Shown: positions 49,593 to 62,297 of the stretch, in pieces
Layout: each line of letters starts with the position of its first letter
Position numbering within the stretch: the first letter of the stretch is position 1
Assembly (NCBI GenBank): GCA_013398955.1
Contig: VWPU01012722.1
Location: forward strand, 62,001-126,000
Direction of reading: 5' to 3'
DNA length: 64,000 nt
DNA from: Callaeas wilsoni
Taxonomy: Eukaryota; Chordata; Aves; Passeriformes; Callaeidae
Translations under genes and position numbers: made by a program
The notes under the pieces: generated by a model
Database searches by the model: none
The model's input: only the letters and a program-made list of their open reading frames with translations
Told to the model about the DNA's origin: nothing

Positions 49593-52500
49593 AAAGTGTT
49601 GGCTGAGTGGTACCACCTCTCTATGAACCTAGAGGGGCCAGAGGTTCAGAGGTTGTAAAGTATGCGTGTCACTTGCCAGGGTCAGGCACACAGCAGCAGG
49701 TAAAAGTTCCTGTAAAATCAAGGCAGGGTGATGCATGTCCAAAGTTTATACCTTCACAAAAGGCTATTTGGTCTCAGAAGACGTACCTGTTCATGTCTAG
49801 ACTTCAATGTTTATAAAAAGAAGACTAAAGAATGAAAATAACCTACTCCTTCTGAGGCATCCGAATGTAGGATGAATTTAGGTCATTTTCTTTGCATCAT
49901 CAAGACACATCCAGTGGTATATCAGATGTACCATGCACATACCTTGTGAAAGCCTCAAGAGTAACGCAAACCCAGGAGCTTACATATGAAAGCAGCGGGA
50001 ACATTCAGAAAGATAATGTTTCAGTCTATCAGTCTTGATAAAGGCCACGATGGGTAAAAATGTCAGCTTTATGTGTGTTCCAGCCACTCTCAATCAATCT
50101 ACTTTCATATGTAGGTTACTGAGTGTGTCTTCCCCAAAGCCTTGAAGGCTTTAAATCTTGTGCCCAGAGTGATGCCATTATTTTCATGATAAAATTGATC
50201 CAGGCAGACATCAACTTTCATTTTCATGGTACCAGACTGGTGGGATTGTACTTTTCAGCTCAATGATTCTAGAAATTCACATTGCAGTGGTGATGTATTA
50301 AATTGATTCTCCTTTGCTTTATATATCACTAACACTGCACAGGGGAAGTGATTTTTTTTCCTTTCTGCCCACATTTGGCATGATGTAACTGAATTGCTCA
50401 AAACCGGGGGATTTCAATAATCTTTCCACAAGGTCTTACAGTGAATGCAGTTAGGGTGTTATAATTCAACCAGTGTATTATTAAATGTGCAGAAAAGAAT
50501 TCAGTGATGAAATGAAATGAGAAAAATTTCATTTTAAGGCCTGATGGGTAGTATGCCTTCTGTGTTTGCTTGTTTTTTCCCACATTGGTTCTGTCCCTCT
50601 TTTACTCTTGAAAGTTCCACCACCTCCTCTGTAGCCTCTACTGCTATCATATGCTGTATTTATACTCATCTCATGAATGCTTTTTTATCTCCTCATCTTT
50701 TCCCACTTCTTTCTCGCCACTCACACCTCTTGTTCATCTCAAGCAGATTTCATCAGCAAGTTGTCCTGTCCTTGGCCTCTTCACCACCAGTGACTTGCCA
50801 AATCCTCAAATGGTAGCACGGCCCTGGGCATCACAAAAGTGAACTGCAGGACAAAGCCACTAAATGTCTTCAATGCAGAAGAGAAAATGGAAGGAAACCT
50901 GGAAGCAGGTAAGAACATCTGTTCAAGGGAGCAGACACAAGGTTCAAGCACACAGTTGTCCAGTGTGGTGGTGACTTTCATGCCAAGCAGCATGCTGGAG
51001 TGGACAAGGCAGAAAGCAGCTCTCAACGCTATCACAGATCTCAAAACCCCTGGGTATCTTCAGGCCACCAGACATTTCTGATTTATATCCATCTGCTTGT
51101 TAGACATTGAAACAACCTTTCCTATGACATACTCTGACCTTGAGGAAATTACCCACAGACTTAAACCTTCACAAATCCATAGGGAGTTGATCAATGAGTG
51201 CTGTCTGTCACTTGCAATTCCGTTCTTATGTTACAGATTCCTTCTCAGAAAAAGGTATTTAATTTAAATTAATTTAAATTAATTTTGTAATTTAGCAATT
51301 AATTTTGTTTTAAAAGTTTAATTTTTCAACTTTTTTTGAGTATTTTATAGGCATAAACACCCACCTCCATATTTAAGTGCTAGTGTCATAGCATCTTCAT
51401 GCATCCATGACACCTAAAATTATTATCTTTGTTGCAAGGAGAATAGCATTCACCTTAAATCCTTGAGGCATTGAGAACATTTCCAGGGGATGCCTTTCAG
51501 TTTCTGCAGAACCCTGCTGCTTCCATCTCTATCAAAGTCTGTGACAGTTCTCCTGAGGATTTGCTTCTGCAGAAACACAGGTGTTAATTCTCAGGAACTC
51601 TGCATGTCCAACCTGCTGTGAAAATTACAGAAACTCAGAGCTGTTCTAATTTATTCTGTGCTTCCCACTGCCTCTGAGGGACCAGGTCTCCAGCATTGTC
51701 CCATTTCTTCTCCCTGTTTCCTTCCCTGATGTCTCTTGGACTTTACAAGGGAAATAGAAGTCTTAAGGTTGCATATCTACCAGAAGCAGGGAGTCTCTGA
51801 ATTCAATGGCTCTAGCCCACTGTGATGATCCACTGCCAATAAAGCCCCTCAACCTAAGCAAGTTAATGCAAAGATTCCCTGGAGTAGCAGCAGTCTCAAG
51901 TCCATTTCCTTCATAGAAAAAATTCTTTAATCAGCTCCAGAAAGTGTGAGTAAATGTTGGTGTTCAATTCTGAAAGGGTAAGATGGAAAATTCCTTTACT
52001 TATTGAACAATGTTTTAGCTATTCGTGCAGATCTCTTATGCTTGTCTGAAACACAGAGGAAGATTAGAGTGTTATAAACATTTCCCATTTCACTAGTCAT
52101 GTACTGGGGTTTCATAGCTAAACTTCTCCAGAGTAAGTCTATAATTTAAACAACACTGGAATATCAAAACAAATCAAGCTTTCCTTCCCAGGACCACAGG
52201 ATGCCTGAAAGTCTAGATCCAAACTCATAGTTCCAAGAAGCTTAAATATGGCCACATTATTGATTAAAAGAGGAGTTTTTCTCATTATCTCATTATCTCA
52301 TTATCTCATTACCTCATTATTAGAGCATTATTTATCATACTTGAAGCAAGTCCACTGACACTTGAGGCTTTTCAGGCCATTCCAAATAATATTGTTCAAA
52401 TTAAGGACTCTCTGCTAATTTATTGGCAGGAGTATTCTGATCAGTCATATACCAGACTCCATGCTGATGCCTTCAACACCTACACCCTTCCCATTATCTG

Positions 52501-55500
52501 GGATCCTCACCTTTATTTCACTTCTAAACTATCAATCTTCCTGCTCCTAGTCCTTTCTTTCCTCCTATTTTCCTTCAAAATTCTTTTTCCCCTCATTTTT
52601 CTTGTCTTTCTTAACATATTAAAAAAGAAACTGAACTAACATGACATTTACTGCTGCTATGACTTATATCTTCATGGTGGTCCACATCCCTTCCCAATAC
52701 TGTATCTGGATTGTTTTTATAGATTTATGGCATAGAGTCTCTTCCACTGTCTGGGCAGTGTAACACTACAAGGCCGGTTTTTTAAGTTGCCCTGTATGAA
52801 TTGTAGATAATTATGACTCATTATTAAGAATATTGACATTTCTAGAGTGTTCTTTCTTACTAAGATCTCGATCCAAAGATCACTGAAGCTAGAGGAAGGA
52901 CTTCTGCTGATGTGAATGGTCCTTACTTTAGACCTGGGGACTCTGGTCAATATAGTCCAAAATGAGAACGCAACACTTGGGAAGTTAATGCACACTCAAT
53001 CAAATCTTCTGAGAATGAGTCATCACTATACCCAGCTCTGCTCAGTGACATTTAATAATAGTGTTACAGATTTCCCAAAGTAGCCTTTTATATCTGCATA
53101 AAAATGTAAAGAAGCAAATACTGAACCAACTTGTTGTATAATGAAGAGGGTAGAAATTGTACAGCTTTTACCACTGTGATTCTTTTATCTCCTTTCAATT
53201 TAACATTCAGAGTTGGTGCTTTTGAAATAGAAAAAAGTTTTCTTAAGGGATAACAACACTGCAGGGCTTGGAATTACACAACTGAATAAGAATATTGAGA
53301 AGGCTGCATACATCTCCCAGATAAACACTTCCAAGTAACCACCACTGGTAACCGAACATAGTCCCCCAGCCCATCTCGATGTGAATATGGTTTCCAGAAA
53401 GTACTGGCTCATGCAGCACTGTTGCAATAAAAATATTTATTTATAGACTTCTAATAGTTTCTCTGCCACAGTTGCAAATTCTGACTTCATTCTTGTGCCT
53501 CACTAGGGTATTATTTGCTTGTGGATGTAGTACAGAAATACAAGGCAAAAACAATCCATTAAACACAAAAAAGTCTGTTGGATTTCATCACTTGTTATGC
53601 ACTATTTCATGGTTTTCCAAAGGATGATGTAAAGCATCAAACCACAGTTGTCTTATATATCCTGCAAGTTCTGGGATTTCAGATGGTCTAGTAGGTGCTA
53701 ACTTCTCCCGAAACCATGACCTGCTGTTGGAAGAGAAGTATTGCTGAGATCCCTGAAGTCAGCTCCACTGGGAGATGGAGCTCATTCGGTATTTTGTGGG
53801 GTTTGTGTTGGCTGCTGTGCACAGAAGTCTCTCTGCCTGATCAAGCTCTGAGAAAAAGGACTTGGGAAAGGCTCCCAGATCTTTTCTATATGAAAGAGCT
53901 CAAAAGTGAGTTGTTATTTTTTTTTTTAAATGTCAGCAGAGGGAAAAACATGAGGTGGATGGGCATGATGTGGGGAGAGATGTTTTAGAGTGCTGGAGTC
54001 AGAGCAACTCCACACTTTAGGATAGCAGTAAGACAAAAAACCACAATGAAGCACAGTCTAACAAGTTCATGTGAGACTGACTAGATCACTAAAGACATCG
54101 TGATCACCAGACCGCTGTAAATATATTGGTGACTGTAAACAAATATTAGGAGTCTTAAAGCTAGGATGGACGAGCTGAAATGCCAAGTTTAAAATCCCTA
54201 TAGTCACACCTATTATTTAGGAGCACAAAGCTGATCAGTGACACATCGTAATGCTATGATGCAAAGGAGACTCAGTCAACAAGTTGATTCGGTTTTTAAA
54301 GTATTGGGGAATATAAGATTAAAAAATCACCTTAGAAATAATTTGGGACATGGCTTGGAATTCCACACACATTAAGCAGTGCAGATATTTAGCCTTCCAC
54401 AACCCACTGAGGAAGGCAGATAAATCTGGGAAGGCACACAATGATCAGATGCTCCCACATAAACATCCTGCATCTCTATGCCAGCTGTAACACAAGGGCT
54501 GTTTTTCAGACACAGGAAACAACTCCTTGGATTAGCTAGTCTTGACCATTTGAAAGAAGAGGTGTAAATTGTAGTTTTATTTGGTTTTAAGTAGGATTTT
54601 AAAAAAAAGTTCAAGATGCAACCGTGACCCTATAATAGTGACTATAATGCATACAGATTCAGTGTCTTTTCCTTTCAGAAGGAAAAATTCCTAAAGATCA
54701 GACTAAGTAACACTTGATTTTTAAAAGTAGAGCTACGTAAACATCAGCACATAATTTAAAGCAAAATAAAGAGAGCTTCTATAATATATAAAATGCACTT
54801 TTGCTGTTGTGCAAGGTGTCTAAGAACTACACATCAGAGGCTCTGGTTAAAGATATATTACTCCAAAAGATCCAAACATCCCAGTATGGATAAATGTTAG
54901 AATAAAGGAGGCTATTTTGAGTAAAAAGGCATTTTTCAAAATAAGGGGAATTCATGCACAGGTGAAGAAACAGGTAAGAATATGAACATCTAAATTCAGA
55001 ATATTCATATAAATTTTATATATATGCATGCTAACATATACTAACAAAAGCAAGAAAGGCTGAGAAGCTTCTGCCTCTATAGAAAGAGGCAAAAAGGAAG
55101 AAAGGGAAAAAAAAACCTACAAGAAAGTTTGTGGGATCAAAACTCATCAAAGGGAAGCACATTGCAAAAAGCTGCTCAACTTATTTGTATTAGCATGCAC
55201 ATCGGAAGCTAGAAAATTTTCACACCTCACACATGGGGAATGAGCTTGAAAAATGTATTACAAAAAAAGTGTCAGTGAAGATGTTTCAGGGAAAATTAGT
55301 AATTCAAATCGTAACAAATCAGGAGGTAGGATTTTTTTTCAACCCAAAAGCTCTGAAAGAACTCAAATATGAAGTTGATCACAACTAAATTGAGCTTGAA
55401 TCACAGTTTATCTGACAGCTCTTTTTCACAACACAGGGCTGAAAAATGGCAGCCGTAACACAGTCTTTAGGAAAGCCTTGCAAGGGCAATTTTTGAAAAC

Positions 55501-57545
55501 TACAGACCAGTAAACCTTACTCTGGCACCAGGAAAAAGCCTAAAGCTATAGTAAAGAGTGGAACTGACAGACACGGAACTAAGTCAATTTTGGAAAAAGT
55601 CAGCACCTGTTAGTGTTCCTGAGTCTATTTTGAAGAAGTCGGTAAGCGCACCAGTAAGTGGTGTTCAGTTCACTTAGAAGGGCTTATTCATGGCTACAAA
55701 GTGTGCTCAGACTTCCAGCTCACACACCCACTAGGCTTTGATGGAAGATGGATGTCTTTTCCGCTTTTATAAGGCATCACATAAGCATTTCCCAAGGCTC
55801 TCAATGATATTCCTGTCTCTAGCAAAGCAAATGGGAGTCTTATTAGAAGCAGGACGAGGCTGGGAGCTTTTAAGCATTTTTTCTTCTGTTTATGCAGTGG
55901 CAGATCTTTCCTCTTTCATTTATTATCTTTCTTGACTTCCTTTTAATGAGTTATTTTTATTTGAATTTTATTTTTCTGTTGCTTATCACCCCAAGTGCCT
56001 CTGCAGGAGAGTGGGGCATACTGTGCCCTTTGTAAATTAAGTATTAATTACATGATTAATTATTATTATGTGCAGTTCCCTGGAAGGTTTTATACAAAGA
56101 CAGTTAAAATGCATATATTCTCCAAGGTATGTCTGCAGAGTGATTATGGACTTCACGCTTATACAAAGCTATTGATTTTTCTCATGTGCTCTAGTCTGTA
56201 ATACCATACTCTGTTCCAAATAGACACTATTTTACTACATTCTTCCTCTTTATGGTCAAGTTTTGCATAAAATTTTAAGGAAAGGGGAGAAAAAGGAAGC
56301 TGCACAATTTCTCTCACATAGACAGAAATTTGTTCCCTGAAAAAAAAACAAAAAACGTTCCCCTGGGAAGCAGGGAAATTGTACTTAACCTTTGTTTTCA
56401 TTCGTTGCCCTATATTGCCGTTTTGCTTCCACACAATGCTGCGATGACCTTAAAGAACCTTGCAGGCAGTGAAAGGCTTTGCTCTGGTTGGTGAACTCAT
56501 AAGAAACCTTGCAGATATTTTCAAGCAAGGTCTACTTTGGCGGTGGTTACCCCCACAACAGCAGCTTGGGTCCATGGGGAATTTACATTCTAATTTATTT
56601 CAGAGGCACTTGTGACCCTTTTGGATTTTTGTGCCTCCCAGTTTTCCTTCAGAAGCTGAAGAGCAGCAACTGCATGTTGGAGGGTGAGTACAGCCCTCCT
56701 TGGGCTCGAGGACACCCTGCACTCACCCCAGTTTGGGGGGTTCACAGCACTCAGAGGAGCATCCCTCAGAACATTTTCTTCCATTCAGTAAAATGTGAAG
56801 GGAGATGCTTCTGAAAACCCTGAAAGACAGAGATGAAGTGATTGTCGTGGAAATTCAGAGTGAAAGAGGGGTACAGACCACATAGGCTGGAGACCCTTCT
56901 CCAGTAGGCTTCTCCCATATGGCAAGCCACAGTCCTGGAGACCACAGACGCAGAAAATGGGGCTTCCTGCCGCAGGGAGGGTTTGCCTGCATCTTCCTTC
57001 TGTCTGACTCAAGCACAGTTATGTTCCTCCTCCTCCTGATCCTCAGATGGTGGTGGTGAAGGTGAGGAAAATCTTAGTTAAAAGGTTCAGTTTGAAAGAG
57101 AAATTCACATTCTCAGTAGTACTGGAAATTTATCTGATTCTATCAAACCTTACTGCTACTGTCATAATATATGTTCATCAATAATTGAAACAATACAAAA
57201 ACACACAACATCCCCTCCTTAGGGAGAGCGATGTTCTGATTTGTAGATTAGATTTTTTTTAAGACAAATTGTCATCAATTTCTCTAAAAATAATCTTGTT
57301 TGACAACATGCAAGTACAGAACAGTCTCCTTTTCATGCAAGAGTATGGCTGCCATTTGCCTCACTAACAATTAAGCACCCATCCTAAAAGGAGAAATCCA
57401 TCTGCTTCTATGTCTGTCCTTTAAACCATCTGACACTGAACATTTTGCTAAACCACCTCAGTCCCATTTGTCAGTTGGAGCCTTTGTGTGATTCTTGGAG
57501 GCACCTTAGGAGCCATATTAAAACCTTCTTCTGTCCCTCCTGTAG
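49593..57545. other. No gene supported; AT-rich non-coding stretch
   Basis: The stretch contains taattt-type low-complexity sequence at 51256-51310 and a short octamer array at 52.28 kb. AT-rich homeodomain-site-dense sequence near 56.03-56.13 kb could be regulatory. No exon could be supported except the terminal exon candidate that follows. Confidence 0.4.
52281..52320. repeat. Octamer tandem repeat, five copies
   Basis: Five head-to-tail copies of ctcattat, the fourth carrying a t-to-c change. A length-variable minisatellite of this kind is a likely polymorphic site. Confidence 0.92.
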
Positions 57546-57780
57546 TCCAGGCTATGGACAAGTGACAACAAGGTGATGGGCAAGCACACGCTTGTAAATG
57601 TTTGTACTGTTATTTTATTTTGTGTACAGGTTGTTTTTATAAAAAGCTTTTGTACAACCCTGTGCAGTAACAACCTTTGATTAAGTCGATAATTTTATTG
57701 CAAATCATGTAAATAATCTTCTCCAGTTATTTATGTATGGTTACATGCAAAAAGAAAATAAATTATCATATTAATATCTA
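57546..57780 (+). other. Possible last exon and 3' UTR with polyadenylation signal
   Basis: An excellent acceptor, aaccttcttctgtccctcctgtag, ends at 57545. What follows looks like a terminal exon: AU-rich, with a Pumilio-type TGTAAATA at 57708-57715 and AATAAA at 57757-57762. Coding content would be short: one frame reads PGYGQVTTR then stop, another QAMDK then stop. No upstream coding exon could be joined, so the gene is unnamed. It may equally be a long non-coding RNA end or chance. Confidence 0.33.
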
Positions 57781-60700
57781 TGGCGTGGTGAAAGCAGGAC
57801 TATCTGAGTTGCCCTAGTGGCCTGGGGGTCCGTATCCACCTCTGATCAGGTTCAGATGTAGGTTTTGTACAGGCATTGATACCTGAGCCATATAAGCCTC
57901 AAGACTATTTCTGCCTTGAATATGGGGCCGGAGAAAGTGGGTGTCTGTGCCCACACCTGCACTCCCCCTGAGACAAGGTAGACGGAGAGAGCCAAGGATG
58001 CCCTTTCATCCTGACAGGTAGGCTAACCACTGCCAGGCATCAGCCAGCACTGCAATGTGGTACAACAGGCAAGTAAGAGCAACCCTCCCTAAAATGATGA
58101 AATAGCACAATACAGCTGCCAACACAGAGTTTGCAAGTCCCATTACAGAGATGGAAAAACACTGGTAGAGAGGAACCAAGTAAGCCATACTTTAGGTACT
58201 TGGCACACCAAGTAACCGTCACTTGGAGGAATCATCTCCAGTTGACACACTTGTGCAGTGGGAACTAGAGTTCTGAACAGGAAATCATGCAGAGAGCCAG
58301 AGCAAAAGCAAAAGTTTTTCCTTCCAAGCAGCTTTGACACGTGAATGTGGGTGCTACTGGAGTGGGACACCTTCAGTCCACAGCTCACTCTGCCTACCAG
58401 AGCCAGTGCAGGCAAGGAGGGTGGCAGAAGACGTGAGCAGCGGGGCTCAAGTGTCAAGCCACCTGCCCTCACTTGCTTTCATCCCTAGATTTAAGTCACT
58501 CTCCCATTACACATCCTTCAGTAGCCAGTGAAGCCAAAACACCATCCCAAAACATGCAGGTGTGCTTGCCAGAGGAAGGGAAGGTATTGCAGGCATTGCC
58601 ACGAGGCAGTGGGGTGTGCGCTAAGTGACAGCAGCAATACCTCCACTGCCCTTCCCTGGGGCTGAAGAGATCATCTTCAGTTCCCAAAGCTGGCACTGAG
58701 ACAGCCCAGACCCCTGCCCCAGCTCTGCCCCTCGTGTCAGATGACCCCACCACACTGCAGTGCCACCCAGTAGCTTGGCCATGTCCTGGCTCCTGCCACC
58801 GCCTCAGCAGCACATCCAGGCACAGCCGCAGCCAATGGTGAATAGCGGCTGTAAAGCAGGGATGTTCACGGACTCAGGCTTTAAGTTCTGTCCCTAAAAT
58901 GAATTGGAAGCATCTGGCTGTTTTGCTGTTGGTGGGTAATGATGCAGCCCCGTCACAAGCCCAGATGTGATTCTACATTCCTGCAGCTGTTCTGGTGGGA
59001 GTTTTAACACCCGAAACATCTGCTATTGGGAATCAGAGGCATGATACTTACATGATCTTTTAGGGCTGTTATTTTTGTATGTTTGCAATTTTGTTTTTTC
59101 CTTTCCTTTGGAAAATACATTCTATTTATGTAACATCTCTTTCTGTTCATCCGGTAGTGACCACTCCCCCTGCAAGGGTATCCCCACGTAAGGTTGTTCT
59201 GCACGTCTGCACGTCTGCAGCATTGTGCATGAAACACAGCAGATTCACGTGTCACGAATGAGGTTTATGGGGGCTGAAGATGCAGAACATTATGGTCTGT
59301 CATGTAAATATATATGTAGGGAACTGCTAAAATGAAGTCATTACTGTCTGCTCCATAAATATGTATCTAGACCATCTTAATAATACAGAAATGTCCATCT
59401 ATCAGGTAATTACATTCTTAGCCTGTGGGAGAAAAGGCTGTTTTGACATTCGGTAGTTACTTGAATCCATTCAAAAAAAATAAATCATCAAGGCAAAAGA
59501 GATGAGAAGCCCATACCATGACTTTACAAGGACAATAAAGGGAAGATGAAAGCTTTCAGGAGAAAGTGAATTCTGAGCTGTGGGGAGGTGGTGAAGCTGT
59601 ATAATGCTCAGACTTATCTACTAAATTTTGTAGGGGAGAAAAATCTCAGTCCGACTGGGACTTCTAAATACCAGGATTAATCTTGAAGTGAAAGTTCATT
59701 ATTATATTACTCAAACCCATTAGAAACAGATTTTCTAATGGAAATGCTGACTTTGCACTGTAACACGAGCAGTCGATATTATAATTTCTTATTTCCTGTT
59801 ACCATGGACAGTTAATACACTGGAAAGAAACAGAGGACCTGGAAAATTTATACAAGAAACTGTGTTATGCCATTTCTTACCATGCTGTTAATTACAGTTT
59901 GGTTCTCACTGCGTGACTTGGCGCAAGTTCACAGGCCCCTGCATCTGGAAGTCATCCCTTGACCTCCAGCTTCAGGAAGTTATTCCTACACCTCTTAGGT
60001 GCTGCAGAAGATGTGCTACCCCACCAAGTCGTCTGTGTGCTGATCAACACCCACGAAAGCAATAATCATCGTGCCTCTGGTCCTCATGTTATCGTAGAGA
60101 AGCGAGGGCAGGGAGGCCATGGTCAGGGTCGCAGGGCTGGTGGGAGGGTCCATCTGCACAGAACTGGCAGGCAGCACAAAACCCAAGGCAGAGAGGAAAA
60201 AAGCCAAAATAAGTGGTAAGAGAAGTTGGGGACACCAAGGGCAAAGTGGCAGGGGCAGCAAAAGCATGGGGGAAAATGTCAGGGATTGAGAAAATTGAAA
60301 GGTTGGTCAGAAAAGGAGGGAAGGAAGACAGTCTGGAAAACTGCTGCCCTCAGAAACATTGCCTTATTCATGTACTGCACGGTGGGGCTGTCTGGAGGAG
60401 AGCCACTTCTGGACAGGGTAAGGGCTCCTGGGACAAACTGGGGAGTCTTGAATTATCCTCCCCAGCACAGGGAAGCAATGAGGTAATGGAGCTGAAGAGG
60501 GAGACAGGGGAGTGGAGGGAAAGGCACATCAAAGACAACAAGCAGAAATATTATCTTCTTTTGCAGTATGGGAGGAAGCCTCTATTTCACTTTTCCTTGT
60601 TTTCTTTGGATTGTTTTCAAGCGAGGCACCCTGGGTTGCGTGCTACCTCTCAAGCAAAGAAACTCCAGCAAAGCAAGCCCGGCTCCTCACTTTGGCATCT

Positions 60701-61101
60701 CAGTCAGCAGTAATTTATATTGCTGTTCCTCCTTAATAAAATCCATCGTGCACTCCAAAAGAGTAACTAGGACACTTAGTTTTTATTCCACATGCATCTC
60801 ATTTGTCTTCAGCAGGTTCTTCCATAATCTCATCATTATTGCAATCACCCTCTGAGGACAGCTGACTTGCATTAATCAGCTAGGCCTCTCATCCCTCACT
60901 AGATTCTTTACAGTTTTACTGTGCCCTTGGGCATCCTAACTTTACTTGAAAAATTAATAAACCTCCCCTCTCTTATCTTACCTTATTAATGTCTGTCTTT
61001 GTAACCCATTATCCCTGCATCTCTTCAGTGACCATTTGAGGATGTGGTTACCACCAAAGGATTGTGCCCTGGTGAGGCAGCACATGAGAGTGCCCTACAT
61101 A

Positions 61102-61168
61102 ATTGAAAAAAAAAAAAAAAGAAAAAAAAAGAAGAGGGGGGGAGGTGATGAAAGAAAGAAAGAAGGAA
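61102..61168. repeat. Poly-A and purine-rich low-complexity tract
   Basis: Two A runs separated by a single G are followed by aagaaga, a G run and a gaaa repeat. No SINE body was recognised upstream. Confidence 0.85.
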
Positions 61169-61870
61169 AAGGACCATGAAAACTTTCAACCAACAGTACT
61201 GTTTACAAGAGAGAATAAAAATATGGGAGATGCTAAGAACACAGTATAGACTATTCAGATTCTTCAAAGAGTTCCTTTTTGCCTTATTCCTCATGTCATG
61301 TAAGCAGCCCCTTGTCCTGCAGTCCCCTCATGCATACCCCAGCTCCAACCCATCCCTTCCTGCTCCCCTTCCCTCTGACACATCCTATTAAACCCGACGC
61401 GCTCATTTTGGATGTTTTGAAATCCTGGTACATTAATCACTTGTGTTTGCACACACTTTATGTGGGTTGTTGGTCATGGTCTGTAGTTATACTGGCTGTC
61501 TCCCTTGCTTACTTAAAAGTACAATCCAATTGAAAATAAAGATTTTGCAGGTTTGCTCATTTCACACAGCGATAGCAGCTGGTAAGTGTCTTTTGCAATT
61601 CATCAGAGGCCTCCCAGACCACCTGCTCTTGGCATCCTGCAAACAGCTGGCTCTGTGTAAGTACCATAAGCTATTATCTTACTCAATAAATAATGAAATA
61701 AAGGAAGAAAGCAGGACAAAACCACGTCTTTGTAAATAACATACATTCATGACTAGCCATTTCTCCTGTTTGGGAGATAAAGAAAATCAAGTTAGGTTCC
61801 TTTGCTGGCTTTAGCAGTACCTTAGCATAGAAGATGGAGATAAATCAACACCAATACATAGGGCTCTGTA

Positions 61871-61892
61871 TTTTCTTTCTTTCTTTCTTTTT
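61871..61892. repeat. TTCT tetranucleotide microsatellite
   Basis: About four to five copies of ttct flanked by short T runs. Confidence 0.85.
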
Positions 61893-61930
61893 GAAACCTG
61901 CTCTATTTCTGGAAAGGCCATAGGGAGCTT

Positions 61931-62297
61931 TTATGAAACTTCAGCTAATGTCACCAGATGTCCCACTATTGAGAGGTGACTCTTGGTCTTTGAAAGACTG
62001 CCCCACTTAGATTTTTTTTGAAATGAACTTTTGTCCTCTCTTTCTGGTCCCAAGAGTAGATACAAGGTCACTTTCTCCTTCCCAATGCTCTGCTGCCCAT
62101 GAGGCGGCTGCCAGGTGTCCTCCAGGCTGAGGGAAGAGCTGCCAGCTTGTCCATCAGGAGACAGGCTGGAGCTAAGGTCAGAAGGGCCATGAGCCACTGG
62201 AGCTGGAGCATGAAACACATCCCTGTGGCTGGGAAGCAGCTTCAGAGGTGAGAAGGAGGAAGTAGATGACAGGGGAAACAGTGCCAAAGTATTCCCT
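61931..62297 (-). CDS. Weak terminal-exon candidate, 121 residues
   Basis: On the minus strand, an acceptor aaacctttatttgtcttcag precedes a frame open for 121 residues to TAA. The central part is serine- and proline-rich (GPSDLSSSLSPDGQAGSSS, then LEDTWQPPHG). The tail is basic (SKWGSLSKTKSH). No nearby AATAAA was found on that strand, no upstream exon joins it, and no domain is recognised. It may be chance. Confidence 0.15.

Noticed and set aside
60016..60267. Minus-strand frame starting MLLLPLPLCPWCPQLLLPL, resembling a signal peptide
   Set aside because: The leucine-rich start comes from a pyrimidine-rich stretch. No promoter, convincing donor or downstream exon was found, and the rest of the frame shows no secreted-protein features.
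60213..60713. 166-residue plus-strand frame
   Set aside because: It is GA-rich and gives a charged translation, but another frame is also open over half of it. No domain or splice context supports translation.
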